Of a stretch of DNA of 64,000 nt, positions 11,951-23,272 are shown piece after piece. The position numbers were made by a program, and so were the translations under genes. This DNA comes from Gymnothorax reevesii. Its lineage: Eukaryota; Chordata; Actinopteri; Anguilliformes; Muraenidae. The notes under the pieces were generated by a model that did no database searches, was not told the origin of the DNA, and saw only the letters and a list, made by a program, of their open reading frames with translations. Location: assembly GCA_029721435.1 (NCBI GenBank), contig CM056580.1, positions 77,029,367-77,093,366 on the forward strand. The letters are read 5' to 3'. Numbering within the stretch: the first letter of the stretch is position 1; each line of letters begins with the position of its first letter.

Positions 11951-12194
11951 ATTAAGGAAGTGTGTAGAGACATGGCAGTTTTTATTGGTACAGCAGTCGA
12001 TTTCAAGGGATTAGGATAAAGATTGGGGATTATGGTTAGGGGAAGGGTTAGGGGTCACGGTTAGGGTTAGGGGAAGGGTTGGGGTTAGGGTTAGGTATAG
12101 GTTAGGACAGGGCTTGAAATGGGAACTGCCGTACATCTCCCCATTATAATGCACTGTAAAATTGCCGTACCCGTAGCAACTGCCTTTCCTTAAT
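11951..12194. mobile_element. Small foldback element with a telomere-like core
   Basis: The ends ATTAAGGAA and TTCCTTAAT are inverted. Further in, TACAGCAGTCGATTTCAAGG at 11989 pairs imperfectly with CTTGAAATGGGAACTGCCGTA near 12113-12132. Between them lies a G-rich core. The two sets of inverted ends suggest one MITE, or one inside another. Confidence 0.6.
12033..12107 (+). repeat. Telomere-like (TTAGGG)-type degenerate repeat
   Basis: Several GGTTAGGG and GGGTTAGGGTTAGG units are interspersed with GGGGAAGGG variants. The tract lies wholly within the small foldback element, so it is more likely element sequence than a relic of a chromosome end. Confidence 0.8.
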
Positions 12195-12540
12195 GCGATT
12201 CAAGCATTTTTTTCCAGCAGTGCAACCGAATTTATTTTAAGATTACACATCAAAATGTTTCCACAAGAATTGGCTGCCTTTGCGGGGAAGTGCAGCAGCA
12301 CACTAGGCCGCAAAGGGATAATGATGCAGGCTTTTAAATTAGCCTACTAATGCTCTTGCATCAAAGCGTTGGTAATTGAATAATTTAGTAAATTGGTTAT
12401 TAGTGCATTGTGAAAGTTCACCTCACGACATGCATTTAAATCAATTCAAATGCAAAGGTGCATCAAACTTTCATGTAGTCGAAATCATTTATGGGGTCTC
12501 TATAATCCGGCTACTGGGAAAGTTGTATGGAGCCTAAAAT

Positions 12541-12690
12541 ATGAGATTGTATGAACGGCAGTTATCCAGTTCATCATAAACAAAATCTAAACCTCATCTA
12601 AACAACATCTTCAGCCGCATTTGCTACTTAATATTCCACTAGAATGTAGAATTAAGAAAATACCGTTAATTGCCGTTTATGCAATCTCAT
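12541..12690. mobile_element. 150-bp MITE-like inverted repeat
   Basis: ATGAGATTGTATGAACGGCA at 12541 pairs with TGCCGTTTATGCAATCTCAT ending at 12690, about 26 bp per arm with a few mismatches. The spacer has no coding potential. Confidence 0.7.
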
Positions 12691-13947
12691 TGTAGCCCTC
12701 CACTGACGAAAAGCATTATGTCTTGATAATCGATGGTAATTGGTAAAGTTATCTGTAGCCCACGTGCTCAGTGTTTAAATTCAACAAACTGTCTCATTCT
12801 AAATTAGAAACAGGTTGAGGGTTCACCTGCATTATCGTAATGTCACTGGCTGCTGACAGTTTTATTTGTACGTAAGCAAACTAACGCTCAGACCTCAGTT
12901 GGCAAAACTGCATTTAGGCAAATAGAAATTTTTCCTAGGCGTATCAAGCAGAACAAAAAAAAAATGTATATGCCAGTTTGTGAGCTACATGAATTCAGAA
13001 GCTTCTAAAGACATTTCCGTTTTATGTCACAATTAACGTGGATGGGGAACTGCTTGATAATTGCAATGAACAATGCAGGATGAGGGGGGCGGGACAGTAA
13101 TTCTACCGCCTTATTTTCTCGTTTGAGCAAATTAACACCAAGTGGCTAATTGGGAAATGTAAATGGAAACAGGTTTGTGGAAGGTATGATGAAAGCAGGG
13201 TGAGGTAATCCTCAGAATGCAAGTCCAGGGTGCAAGTGAAGAGTTTAACTAGAATGGTTTTTACACGTAAAAACAGATGTCTCCCCCTTCTCCCATTTCA
13301 CATTTTAGAGTTATGGTCCGGAAACGAGTCCCACCCTTCAATACGCCTAAGTCCAAATTGTTGCCATGGAAACAGAAAAAATAAAATTCAAAAGCAGTTC
13401 AAACCCTCAAAAGGCACATCTTCATGAATCGGTCGAACAGTTTCAGAGTTATGCTCCATAAACAAGTGGGAACGCCAACGCCGACGGGAATTCAGGCAAA
13501 AACAATATGTCTCCCCCCCCAGGACAGGGGAGACATAAAAATCAGCTAAAACGCTACGATGAGAGATGGAGTTTGCACAATGGTGGTGTTTTTTTTTTGC
13601 AATTCTTTTGGTTAGGCTATTAGCATTCTTTCAATTTAACATTGTACCGCAATTGCGTCTTTCAGTTCTTCTCTATCACTTCATAATCATTATTAGCGAC
13701 AGGCTAAATTGCTTGATTGTCATTTATACTCATTATACGGCAGCAGATTCAGGGTTGGCCAATTGAGCCTTAAAAGATGTTGGAAGCTGCACAACCTCGC
13801 CGTCAATTAGAGAAGTTTAATCTGAACAAGAGGCTCCTCAGAGCCTGTACTTGGGCCGGGTCTAGGCCTGGGCCAATCCATAGATATAAATATTTAGAAC
13901 ACTAGATTGCTGATGATGTCATTTTTACATTACCCAAAGTGAAGCAA

Positions 13948-14352
13948 ATGCAGAGATGTGCGGCTGCCTTTTGCAGCAATAGTCATTTGAAGGGCTGTAA
14001 TAAAACGTTTCATGCGTAAGTTAACTTAGTCGTGCAAATTTGTCACTTTAATAGAAAAAATCGCATTCGCTTGCTAGCTAGGTAGTTGGCCATCCCATTG
14101 ACTTAAATAGACCACTGATAAAAGCAAACGCTAGCGATCGATAACGGTCTCCTGCGAGCTACCTTGGTACCCTTACTGTCGCGAGGACTGCATGGACCAT
14201 GCAGTCAATAAAATGAACAAGGTGGCTAATTAGCTAGCTACTTGTAATTGACATCCAAGGACAATATTTTTTACCTGCATAATATTTAAAACAATGGAAA
14301 AGTCACTTTGTCTGTTTATACAGAGTTCCAAAAGACCAGGGGAGAAAGGGTT
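13948..14352 (+). pseudogene. THAP-like zinc-finger fragment in two exons
   Basis: A first exon (13948-14015) encodes a start methionine and the THAP opening C-x4-C followed by the KTFH motif: MQRCAAAFCSNS, then GCNKTFH. It is followed at once by a consensus donor GTAAGT. About 300 bp later TTTATACAG provides an acceptor. From 14324 the reading frame continues in phase as VPKDQGRKG, in the place where THAP domains have a FPKDP segment. A stop (14350-14352) follows and the distal C-x2-H was not found, so this is a remnant. THAP fingers bind DNA and occur in P-type and Kolobok-type transposases as well as host proteins. Its position inside hAT-D suggests capture or a further decayed transposon. 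The short length keeps the confidence moderate. Confidence 0.5.
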
Positions 14353-15513
14353 GACTGTTAGAAGTCAGGAGGAAAAAAAAAACCTTTCTATCCCCTTGAT
14401 CCGTGCTGTGCAGTGATTTATTTTTTGAGAGCAGTGTTATAATGGGACAGGGGCAAAGATGATGCTTAGTAAAGGAGTAGCCAGAGTTAACTAGCGCTTT
14501 CTTTTAACAACGTTACATTAGCCATATGATTCAGTTTGAACAATTCGGTCAACGGCAAATATGCTCAACCAGGGTACAATGAAGTGAGGAAACCAGAGAG
14601 TAATTTGATAACACATACGGACAATCAACGATGTTTCTGAAATGGCAGAAACTTCCAAGCAATGATGATATCAGAGGGTATAAAGGCCTCATCACGTTAA
14701 CTTTTCTGCTCGCACTTTAACGTTGATACCGAGTCACAAATTAATCTTCCCATTAGTAAGTGCCGCTTTCCACCCTCCAAAAAAGCACTTTAGGAAGCAC
14801 TTATTCAGGAAGAGAAAATTTTGCTCTGTACAGCAATACCAAAATCACCCCGACTGGCACGGAAGTGTTTTTGAAAATACTATTTTACAGTAGGCAAAAA
14901 TGAATGGGAATGTACGCACCTGGAACAGATGCTTCACTTGAGCATACCCTATCTGCAATGTAGTGTTCTATATATATACATCTATGGACCAATCGCAAAC
15001 TGCGTGCGTGCATGATAGGACCATCGTGACCCCGAGAAAAAAAAAAAAAGAAGAACGGAGCCGAAACTTAGACTAGTGGCCTACCGGCCCGAGTTATCTT
15101 CCCGGAAACACGCCAAATGATGGTCATTATTTCAGGCCCTTTGTATGTTCGAAGAAGAAATGGGATGCAACTGTGTACACACACCCCATAGCGGCAAGTT
15201 GTCTAATTTCACTTCATGATCATCGCGATTCGATAACGTCACACCCCTAGACAGCCGTTTTTTTCCATCAACTAATCCGCAGATCATGTGCGTATCGAAC
15301 CGTGAAGAGAGATCCGTGCAGAATACAGATCAACGATGATCCGTTGCACCACTAGTACAGTCCGTGATATACCTCAACATCCCGTTATAGGCATTAATGC
15401 ATATTTCACTCTTATACTAAAGCGAGCGCTTAAGACGCCTTAACATGTGCACGTGTAGACTGAAATAGCCTCAACTGTGTCATTGATCTCTCTTGGCAAT
15501 GCATGGACTGCTT

Positions 15514-15622
15514 GAATTGTGAAGCAAAGCAGCTGTTAAACTCAAAATTCGTCATCATAAAGTAAATAATTATTTGTACATTGAGATGAGCGTTCACACA
15601 GGCTTTCGCGTGTAACATGGCA
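15514..15622 (-). repeat. Inner block of the right inverted repeat
   Basis: Partner of 11104-11220 in reverse complement; see the outer element at 10960-15858. Confidence 0.88.
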
Positions 15623-15858
15623 CGAATGACCCCTCGCTATACGATTTCCACAAACACTACACAGCGTGTGCCTGTACGCTCATGGAGAATTGTACTTCAG
15701 TCACGTGTGGTTTTCATGTCATGTGTTTGAGGTGTAATTCACCCACCACGCAGGCATACGCGCAACACCTACGTGATGCTCGTCTGTCCATTGAAAGCGA
15801 TTGGAATTTACGCGCACAAGCTAGATGTTTGATGTCATCACATAAAATGCCCCCCATA

Positions 15859-16889
15859 CACACGTACCCACAAACAGACACACACTCCCATACACATACA
15901 GTATATATTTACCTCAGGAAAAAGGTGGCCAATGATTTGTTTTAAATGTTACATAGCCATCTATTGTAGGCCCATGATATGTGTCACACATATGTAACAA
16001 AAAAAAAAAAAAACCCACACTGATAAATGTATCAATAAAATTAAGTTTGATGCCCAAGAAAATTAGTCCTGCCCCAAAAATAGTCCAATACGAGGAACAC
16101 ATTTTTCTGCGGTATCTTTTTTTGTCTGTTTGGAAACAGAAGGTTGATATGAAGTTGCTTGAGGCTGCATAAGCTTTGCTGACACAACTCTTAAGGCCAC
16201 AGATTGCAGCAGTGGATTGTTCCAGAAAATTACGTCTCAGCAAACAAATTAATGAAAGAGACAAGTTAATTTCCATGCTAACAAGTCCTTACGTCTTCCA
16301 CCATGTTTCCTCAAGAGCACGATGCTGTCATCTCACCAGTGAGAGGAAAAGAAACCTTAGTTCTGAATACACATTTGTGCCACTGATAACCTTTTTAACT
16401 GTTATATTGCAACATACACTGTAAAACTGCAGATGACTAATGAAACTGTCCTGAAATGGTGCGGGACTATTTATGAATTATCCTTATTTACGCTGAAAAT
16501 ACATTGCAAGTTTAGGATGAGACGATATGAACGGATAAAATCATGCTCTCAGATGAGGTTGGGTATTATCAGACAGACCAGAACTCCTGAACAATTATCT
16601 GTTCCTGAACAATTCTTCTAAAAGGGACTGAAACTCTCTGTGGAGGATTATCAAATTATCCAAAATACCCAGATAGGATTTGCTCAGTGCACAGGGTTTA
16701 AAAAAAACAAACAAATAGCCTAATTTTATTTTTTTAGCGTCGATCAAACCCATCGTCATTTTTCATAATCCAATCACGTTTGCTCACCCTGCTGTAGGAT
16801 GTTTAATGCATTCCTAACACTTTCAAAAAGTGGATGGATTTCCAAATATGCAGCACTGTTTGAAAATAATGCATAAGGTGTTAAGTAGG
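15859..16889. other. Unassigned sequence
   Basis: The stretch begins with a CA-rich tract and contains an A run at about 15998-16013. Two open frames of about 100 codons lack any recognisable motif and are not supported as genes. Confidence 0.5.
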
Positions 16890-17280
16890 CAAGGGAACAC
16901 CAGATGCAGGATAGAAAGTGTTTATTAAAACACAAAACTCTACGGGAGAAAATAGGCACACAGGCCAGAAACAAAACACCGTGCACATGCACTGAACAAA
17001 TGGGAAAACTAAGGTACACTGCCCAAGGCAGGGGGAAACAGAAATACTCACTCCAAGAGTGGATAAACCAGAAAAACAAAAACTGGACCAAACTAGACTG
17101 ACAGACACACCGGGAGACTTAAACAAGGGGCAGACAAGACGAGGGCGCAGCAAAATACAAGACTCGGGAATCACACAAAGGAAATACTCAGAAGGCACAA
17201 GGAGCTGAGATTTCACCATGCAGAACTGAGTCTAACAAAGTTCCGTCTGATGACTCCTCCCATCTCTCCCACATTTATAG
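16890..17280 (-). repeat. Unclassified interspersed repeat family A, copy 1
   Basis: The segment shares ordered short blocks with 21840-22400 and 25855-26069. These include a TTTATTA-like start, GACTAAGGTA-type and ACAAGGAGCTGA blocks, and AATCACA...AAAG. Read on the minus strand, the start supplies an AATAAA-like signal (near 16920-16926), which suggests the 3' end of a retroelement transcript. No coding domain confirms this. Confidence 0.55.
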
Positions 17281-18189
17281 TCACGAGAGGAGGCGGGGAC
17301 TCGGAATGCAAACTTGACTGGAACAGAAACGTGGGATGAATAAACAAATTAACAGGACCAGGTAAACCATAATGACTCGAGACAAGACGCTGTGACCATC
17401 AATCAAGCTAGACAGTTTATATTAAGGTAATTTAAATGTGACGATTAAAAAGCACCACGAGAAAAGCGAAGGAAAGCACAGCATTAAACTCAGTTAATAA
17501 GGGAAAGCTTAGGCAGGAATACAAAAGCTAGAAACGCTCGCACCCTGCTAATGAGTTTATTAAAGTTAACACTATGTGACGAAATATTTACAATCACCCT
17601 CAAATAAGTGCTGGTTAGTACGGGTTAGTAATGACCCTATCAGAGAACACATTCACTCAGAGTTTAGCGAGACCCAGAGTTAAACACAGGTGGAAGCAAT
17701 GAATGAAATACCACAGTCGAGACCGAAAGAGGAAACGCGATTGGACAACGAGGCGCAGGCAACTGAAGGCTGTCACACGACATCACTGGAGATCGGTATA
17801 GAGGGAATAGATCAGACGGCAGAAGGAAAGCTGAAAAATGAAATAAAGTAAAGCACAGGCACAATAAGCACAAAGACAGCACACGAGGCAGAACCATAAG
17901 AATATGTATGACTCCTGGACAGGGTACGAAGGGCAGTTCAAGATCAATGAATCCAGGTTCAGGGCTAAGGATTAAATAATGCATGGAAATATTCATGTTG
18001 GCTAATTGATCACACATGGGTGGGTATTAATTAAGGTTGAGGTATAGATCAGGCCACAGACTGCCTGAAGGAGGAAAATCTCTGAGAGCCTAATCGATAC
18101 TCAGCATCTGAAAGTGGGGCAGCCTTATCCTCACCTCATACAGAGTGAGACATCAATCTGGAAAATGGCACAATTGCCATTGATTTGCA
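17281..18189. other. Unassigned sequence, possibly the continuation of family A
   Basis: The text has the purine-rich AACACAGG, AGACAAG and GGTTAGTA style seen at 22400-22740 as well, including a GGTTAGTA motif in both places. No gene is visible. Homology was judged by eye only. Confidence 0.35.
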
Positions 18190-18352
18190 AAGATAACGGA
18201 AGCACAGACACACAAATACACGTGTACGTGTACAAACCTATACATTTGCGCTGACTGTGCACACACTAACTCACATTGCTCACACATGCACAAGCACATG
18301 GTCAAGCTCATACATATGTACATGCTAATGCAAGCACACACAAACAGACACA
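18190..18352. repeat. Degenerate CA-rich simple sequence
   Basis: Interrupted ACAC and CACATG units extend over about 160 bp. The open frames across it are products of simple sequence. Confidence 0.7.
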
Positions 18353-19389
18353 TGCAGCGCTATGTTGTTAAATAAGACGCACACATGCTTTCCATAAACC
18401 TTAAATGATAACATGACTTTAAATGCAAGTGTTACTTTTTTCTACCCTGTTCACAAAGTTAATTTCTTGAGTGCAGCCCTGAACAAAATGTGTTGAAAAT
18501 GATGAAAACACAAACAGTTGCATTTATAACTATGAGACAGATGTTTATTGAATTCAGGCTAATGCCCTTCAGACAACAGTGGCACACAGACTTTGTGTAG
18601 GAAGAGAAAGCTGGACTCAAGCCGAACACCACGCTTCTCGCTCCCACACACTTGTTTGTTCACCTCTCCACTCCAAAGAGTGCCTTAAGACTGGAAAACT
18701 GCAGACAGTTTACTCATTTGCTGTATAATTGTGTGGGCCTGCATGGCGGTTGGTGCTGTTTCAGCGAGAGCTGTGCAGTAAAGAAATTGTTTCAGTCTAG
18801 CATCTCCCTTCCTTGCTTATCTAATATTGGACAGATAAACATTCTCTGTCCATATAAACTGAAAAGCACAGAGCCAAGGACCTTTTGTGTTTAAATGTGG
18901 GATACACTGCACAAATCTCTGCAATCAAAGAAGTGTCTTTAACCCCTTAAGCCCTGGGCCTCTTTTTCAAAAGTGGCAAGCCCAAAATGAAATGAGTATA
19001 TCTCTGCGACTGCTTGGTCCATATGAATAATCTTGATATCATAATAAAGGTAAAACCATTTGGGATTTCAGCGCTGGTGTAAAAATCACTATATATGACA
19101 CTAAGTCAGAGTAAATGGAGATGGAACACAGTGTACACGAAAGATCTCATTTTGCACCTGACAAAGTTTTACTTATATCCCTTGTAAATTTGTTGAGTTG
19201 CAGTCTGAAACCTTTAAAAAATTACAGCACAGAATCTCATTATTATCTTTGCCAAAGTTTATTCTGATCAGGTAAATCAGAGCAAAATTAGGGAGGAATG
19301 TCTAGGTGGCTTCTCCATTTTGGCGATTTAGGTACCTTGTTTTCCATTTAAGATTTCTCAGATACCAAGCTGTAAAACCCATAAAATTT

Positions 19390-19391
<2 letters not shown>
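18353..19391. other. Unassigned sequence with a possible TTAA-type element start
   Basis: Nothing coding is recognised. At 18940 the text TTAACCCCTTAAGCCCTGGG resembles piggyBac-type ends, but no partner end was found. Confidence 0.35.

Positions 19392-19446
<55 letters not shown>
19392..19446. repeat. (AT)n microsatellite, about 27 units
   Basis: A pure alternating AT run of 55 bp. Confidence 0.97.
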
Positions 19447-19449
<3 letters not shown>

Positions 19450-21649
19450 AACAGGCATCCATTCTATCCAAATACATCCTTTTTTGATTTTTAGAATAAA
19501 AACAATTATTTATTATTATTTCTGCCAGTTTTGTTGCCTATACAATTTCCCATTCATACATATAATGAAAATGAAGTTTGACTCCACTGGAGCAGATTTA
19601 TTAAAAAACGAAACATAAATAAAATTCTAAATACAAAGGCAATGTGAAAAAAAATGTTAAAGAAAAGTAAGAATAACAAAAACCCCAGCGATTGTTTGTA
19701 GAAGGAAACTGCGATTATTTCCCAAAAAATTTGTACCTTGCCTAGGTATCGAACCTACAGACTTTCACTTGCAGCGCGGAATCTTAATCAAGAAAATTGT
19801 AGACGCTACAATCATTTGTAGTATTTTGTGTGGACATGCCTGGTAGAGCTGTTGTAGATGGATTCATGGCATGTCAAATTACCTTAGGGTCACATCTCCG
19901 GAGCAGAATCGTCAAAATTTTATCTGAGCACATTTTTGACAAGACCCCGCCACTCCCCACTCTAGCTGCCCCACCCAGAATGCCCTGCATATTTCTCCCG
20001 CCCATTTTTATGCCACATCATTGCTAACACTTAAATAATACATTGCAGTCAGAAAAATAATGCTAGGCATAGCTTCTTGGGAGTATAAGTATATCCTAGT
20101 GGTGTTTTTCTGCAGCAAATGAGTGTCACAGGGGAGTCATCCACATCACTCAAAGTTGGGTGTATAAATTAAAAAAGCCTTTATTGAAATATGGATATGG
20201 TATATTAAAATCAATTACCAATGCGTTTTAGCTAAAAAAAAAAAAGCCTCATCGGGGTGTGGAAAAGCACAAAAAGATATCTTTTAAAAGGTGTGGTTTT
20301 GTGGTTGTCTGACAGTTGAGTGTGGCAAAGTAATGTCAGATGATCCAAAGTAGCCAAATAAAATCACATTTAAAAACTTCATAATCTGAGAGATTTGTAA
20401 ACGTGTCGGAATGTTGGGAGAGTTCCCAAGGAAGCCCGCAAATCTGAGAGAGTTGGCTGCTCTATATCACTGCTAGCATAAAACACTATCTGGTACATAC
20501 AGTATGCCTACAGGCACAGGCATAGCCACTGAAGAACGTCCTTATGAAATAGATCATTTTCGCCTTCAATGAGTTATTGATTCAAACATATTAATGACAA
20601 ACATTAATGACGAACATATTTCATGATACAGATAAAATTTAAACCAGAGCAAAAATGGAACAGCTGCTGTTGCTCTGAAGAACAAGAATGATACTGGATC
20701 AGACATTTTTGAAATGGTAAGTACCTAGCACATGTATATGAGCAAGTTATAGCTCATGGCATCAATTTGCACTGCTTACATACTCTACTCTGCTCATACT
20801 ACCTTGCTAATCAAATACAGGGCAGAGTCAGAAAATGACTGGACTGTAGTCAGGAAGATGCAAGGTTATTTAATCACTGACCTTTTGTGTTCAAACGCAG
20901 GACATACAGTTTTGTTTGAATGGCAGGATTGTAACAGAGGGCCACACATAAATGATGAATGAGGACTGAGAATATCTGTATCACAGCAGATGGAGTATGA
21001 CCACTGGTTTCATGTTTTCACAAGGGCTTCTGGTACGCTGGTTCAGCTGTTAGACATCTGAGTAGACTTTTTGTGTTGGTTCTACTCTTGTTAATATTTA
21101 ATGTTTACTACTGTAACTAGATGACAGCCACAACTGTTGACTGGTATTGTTCAATATTTAGAAATCTGCATTATACATAAATTATTTTCATAAATTTATT
21201 TTTTACAAGAGTCCCCTCATAGAAAGAGATGGCATATTTTGGAGTCAGTATAATTTGTCAATCATTTTACACAGTCCACTCATTAGTTCACAGGTTTCAT
21301 TGGAAATAGTAGTCAGGCAGTCCAGATCAATGATACTCAAGAGCAATGCAGTGCAGATGGGATAATCCAAATCAGAATCAGCAAACAGTCCAAGAATCGA
21401 AAACCAAGAAATCGGTGGGCTACCCCAAAGCCAAAACACAAGTAGAATTGGAAAGTTAGGGAACAATTAATGACACGAGAGATCAATCATACTCTAAGGA
21501 CTTAGAGAGAATCGTTAACCCTCTCGTGAGCACTGGCTTGAGGGCAGGCCACGAGGCATAATTGGGTTTTCATAATATGAAATATTTTGCTACATTGAGG
21601 AACTGTACCCTTATGCGGTGTTTCCCAAACCTCTCCTGGCATACCCGTT
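19447..21649. other. Unassigned 2.2 kb
   Basis: No gene or repeat boundary could be supported. The open frames are short and motif-free. A tRNA B-box-like string around 19747-19757 on the minus strand was considered and not accepted. Confidence 0.5.
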
Positions 21650-21791
21650 GTCCTGCATGCTTTAGATCTCTCCCTGCTCCAGCACAGGTGATTCAAATGA
21701 TCAGGTCATAATTAACCCCGGAAGCTGCTTGATAAGCAAATCATTTGAATCACCTGAGCTGGAGCAGGGAGAGATCTAAAGCATGCAGGAC
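21650..21791. mobile_element. Foldback element with 52-bp arms
   Basis: The left arm 21650-21701 and the right arm 21740-21791 are reverse complements at 51 of 52 positions. The core is TGCATGCTTTAGATCTCTCC and the arms are separated by 38 bp. The arm sequence is of a kind common in teleost genomes and resembles the Angel-type short inverted-repeat elements, but the family name is from memory. Outer flanks starting GTGTTTCCCAAAC suggest that the full element extends some 30 bp to the left. Confidence 0.85.
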
Positions 21792-21839
21792 AAAAAAACA
21801 AAACAAACAAACGCACAACCTTTAACAATTGAAAGGGGT

Positions 21840-22400
21840 CAGAGGTTTATTTGTTGGCTCTTGCTGTTAAGTCTGGTGAAAGGAACCAGCTGCAAATCCA
21901 AAGTGCAAAAATTGTGGTCTTTATGCGGTTCGAGTCCAAAGCCACGTAAACACAGTGACAGTACTGAAGGGCAATCCAAAAAACAGGGCCTAAGACAGGC
22001 AGGAGTTCAAAACCAAAAAGCACAGATGACAGTGCCAGATCGTTTGGCAGTAGGACAGTAGAGTGTCGGCAATCTGAATTCAAAAACCAGGGCAGCAAAA
22101 CACAGAAATCGTGGTCGGGCAGAGCATGGGTCGTAATCATAGAGCAAACAAATCCAGGCAGACACAGACAGAAATTGGAATCAGGCAAAAGAATGTCACA
22201 GAATCACAAAGAGATCACTGGCATACAAGGAGCTGAGCACAGAGAAAAGTTTGACAAAGCTAAACAGAAGTTAGGGACTATATACACACAAGGGAGGTAA
22301 CAAGCTAGGCAGGGCAACAGGTGTGAGGAATAATCTACACATTAATTGAGAGGGGAAAACACAAGAGGTAATTAAACAATACTAAATAGGAAATAATGAC
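21840..22400 (-). repeat. Unclassified interspersed repeat family A, copy 2
   Basis: Shares ACAAGGAGCTGAG, GAATCACAAAG and a GGGACTATATACAC-like block with the copy at 16890-17280 in the same orientation. It begins about 50 bp right of the foldback element. No domain was recognised in either strand. Confidence 0.5.
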
Positions 22401-22987
22401 AAAGATTAGTTTTCACAGGACATCCTTGAACAACAACGGTTCCATTCAAGGAGTGCTCAAGTGGGGATAGATGGAAGAAAAAGATTAGTAGAAGAGTTAG
22501 TTGCAAGGTTTCTGCAGAAACTCGCTCAATGACTAGCATAGCAAAGAGAGGGCGGAGTTACAGATTGGTGTGAAAAGCAATAGATTCCATTTGTAATGTT
22601 TGTAGTTAATGCAGTAATAATTTTACCCAAATAGTGCAATTTAGAATGTTAGTTATTTACAGGATTAGTATATTAGTAAGGGTTAGTAGATAAACTGAAC
22701 AAAACATACAGTGTTAGTATGATTAGTACTTAGTGATCAGTGTTGAAGGAAGTAAATGAGGCTTGAAGGAACTTGAGAAACAAAGGAAATTTCTGAAATC
22801 ACCCAAAATGTGACAGCTCACAGACAGGGGTGTGCACTGGCAAAAAACACAGAAACGCAAGACATCACAGGGGAAAAACAATGTGCATAAACTGGTTGAT
22901 GATACTGAAAGCATAAACTAAACAAACCAAGGGGAAATAAACATAAACCAGAACAGGCTTCCTCCTATTCAACTGTATCTTATGTAT
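22401..22987. other. Unassigned sequence
   Basis: Nothing recognisable apart from AT-rich text and TTAGTA motifs also seen near 17600. Confidence 0.45.
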
Positions 22988-23004
22988 GGGGGGGGGGGGG
23001 GGGG
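22988..23004 (+). repeat. Poly(G) run of 17
   Basis: Seventeen consecutive G bases are followed by CGGGTG. Such a run can form a G-quadruplex and is prone to assembly error. Confidence 0.9.
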
Positions 23005-23242
23005 CGGGTGAGGGAAGATTTCCCAGGGCTGCTGCATCTGTGCATAACGTAATTTAATATTAAAGGTGCATTTTGGAAAAATATGTTTTTGTCGATTCCG
23101 GTATTTTTTAAACATGAATGTGTTCTAGGGATCAAAGTAAAATCCTACCGAAGAACATTATCCGTCAGGACAGAAAGTATTATAGATTAATGTTGATACA
23201 AGCTATGGATGCATGCGTCCAGTGGCAAATGGTTTTATTTGT

Positions 23243-23272
23243 TATATTATTATTATTATTATTATTATTATT
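23243..23272 (+). repeat. (ATT)n microsatellite
   Basis: About nine TTA units in a row. Confidence 0.93.

Larger units (their letters stand above)
11546..15249. mobile_element. hAT-like element (hAT-D) nested in hAT-C
   Basis: The left end TAGGGGTATGAAGATATC and the right end (reverse complement TAGGGGTGTGACGTTATC) are diverged inverted repeats of the type seen in hAT-Ac elements. The flanks ATACAACC and GACAGCCG are only loosely alike (ACAACC against ACAGCC), so the target duplication is degraded or the boundary is a base off. The interior contains two small foldback elements and a split THAP-like exon pair. Confidence 0.65.
11433..15354. mobile_element. hAT element (hAT-C) with perfect 8-bp target duplication
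   Basis: The ends read TAGTGGTGCAACGGATCA on the left and the same motif in reverse complement on the right. GTACAGTC is duplicated exactly at 11425-11432 and 15355-15362. The left terminal region is rich in CGGATCGGATCA-type subrepeats. The interior is largely occupied by hAT-D. No hAT-C transposase was recognised. Confidence 0.92.
10960..15858. mobile_element. DNA element with long terminal inverted repeats (outer shell of the second nest)
   Basis: The terminal sequence TATGGGGGGCATTTTA at 10960 is matched by its complement ending at 15858. Homology is strong again farther in, between 11104-11220 and 15514-15622, so the inverted ends span about 260-350 bp with variable blocks between. It lies in a CA-rich stretch, so a target duplication (possibly CACACG) cannot be separated from microsatellite sequence. 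No transposase belonging to this shell was seen. The superfamily is unknown. Confidence 0.75.

Noticed and set aside
12033..12107. Relic of a chromosome end fusion
   Set aside because: The repeats are degenerate, short, in one orientation and enclosed by inverted ends of a small element.
10953..15865. CACACG target duplication for the outer element
   Set aside because: Both flanks are CA-rich simple sequence, so the match cannot be told from microsatellite background.
15914..16276. 120-codon minus-strand open frame
   Set aside because: It has no motif, its composition fits random AT-rich sequence, and it crosses an A run.
19740..19815. tRNA gene or tRNA-derived SINE on the minus strand
   Set aside because: A B-box-like GGTTCGATACC is present, but a consistent A box, anticodon stem and acceptor stem could not be folded by hand.
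18940..20550. piggyBac-type element beginning TTAACCCCTTAAG
   Set aside because: No matching right end with TTAA was found, so the start alone is not enough.
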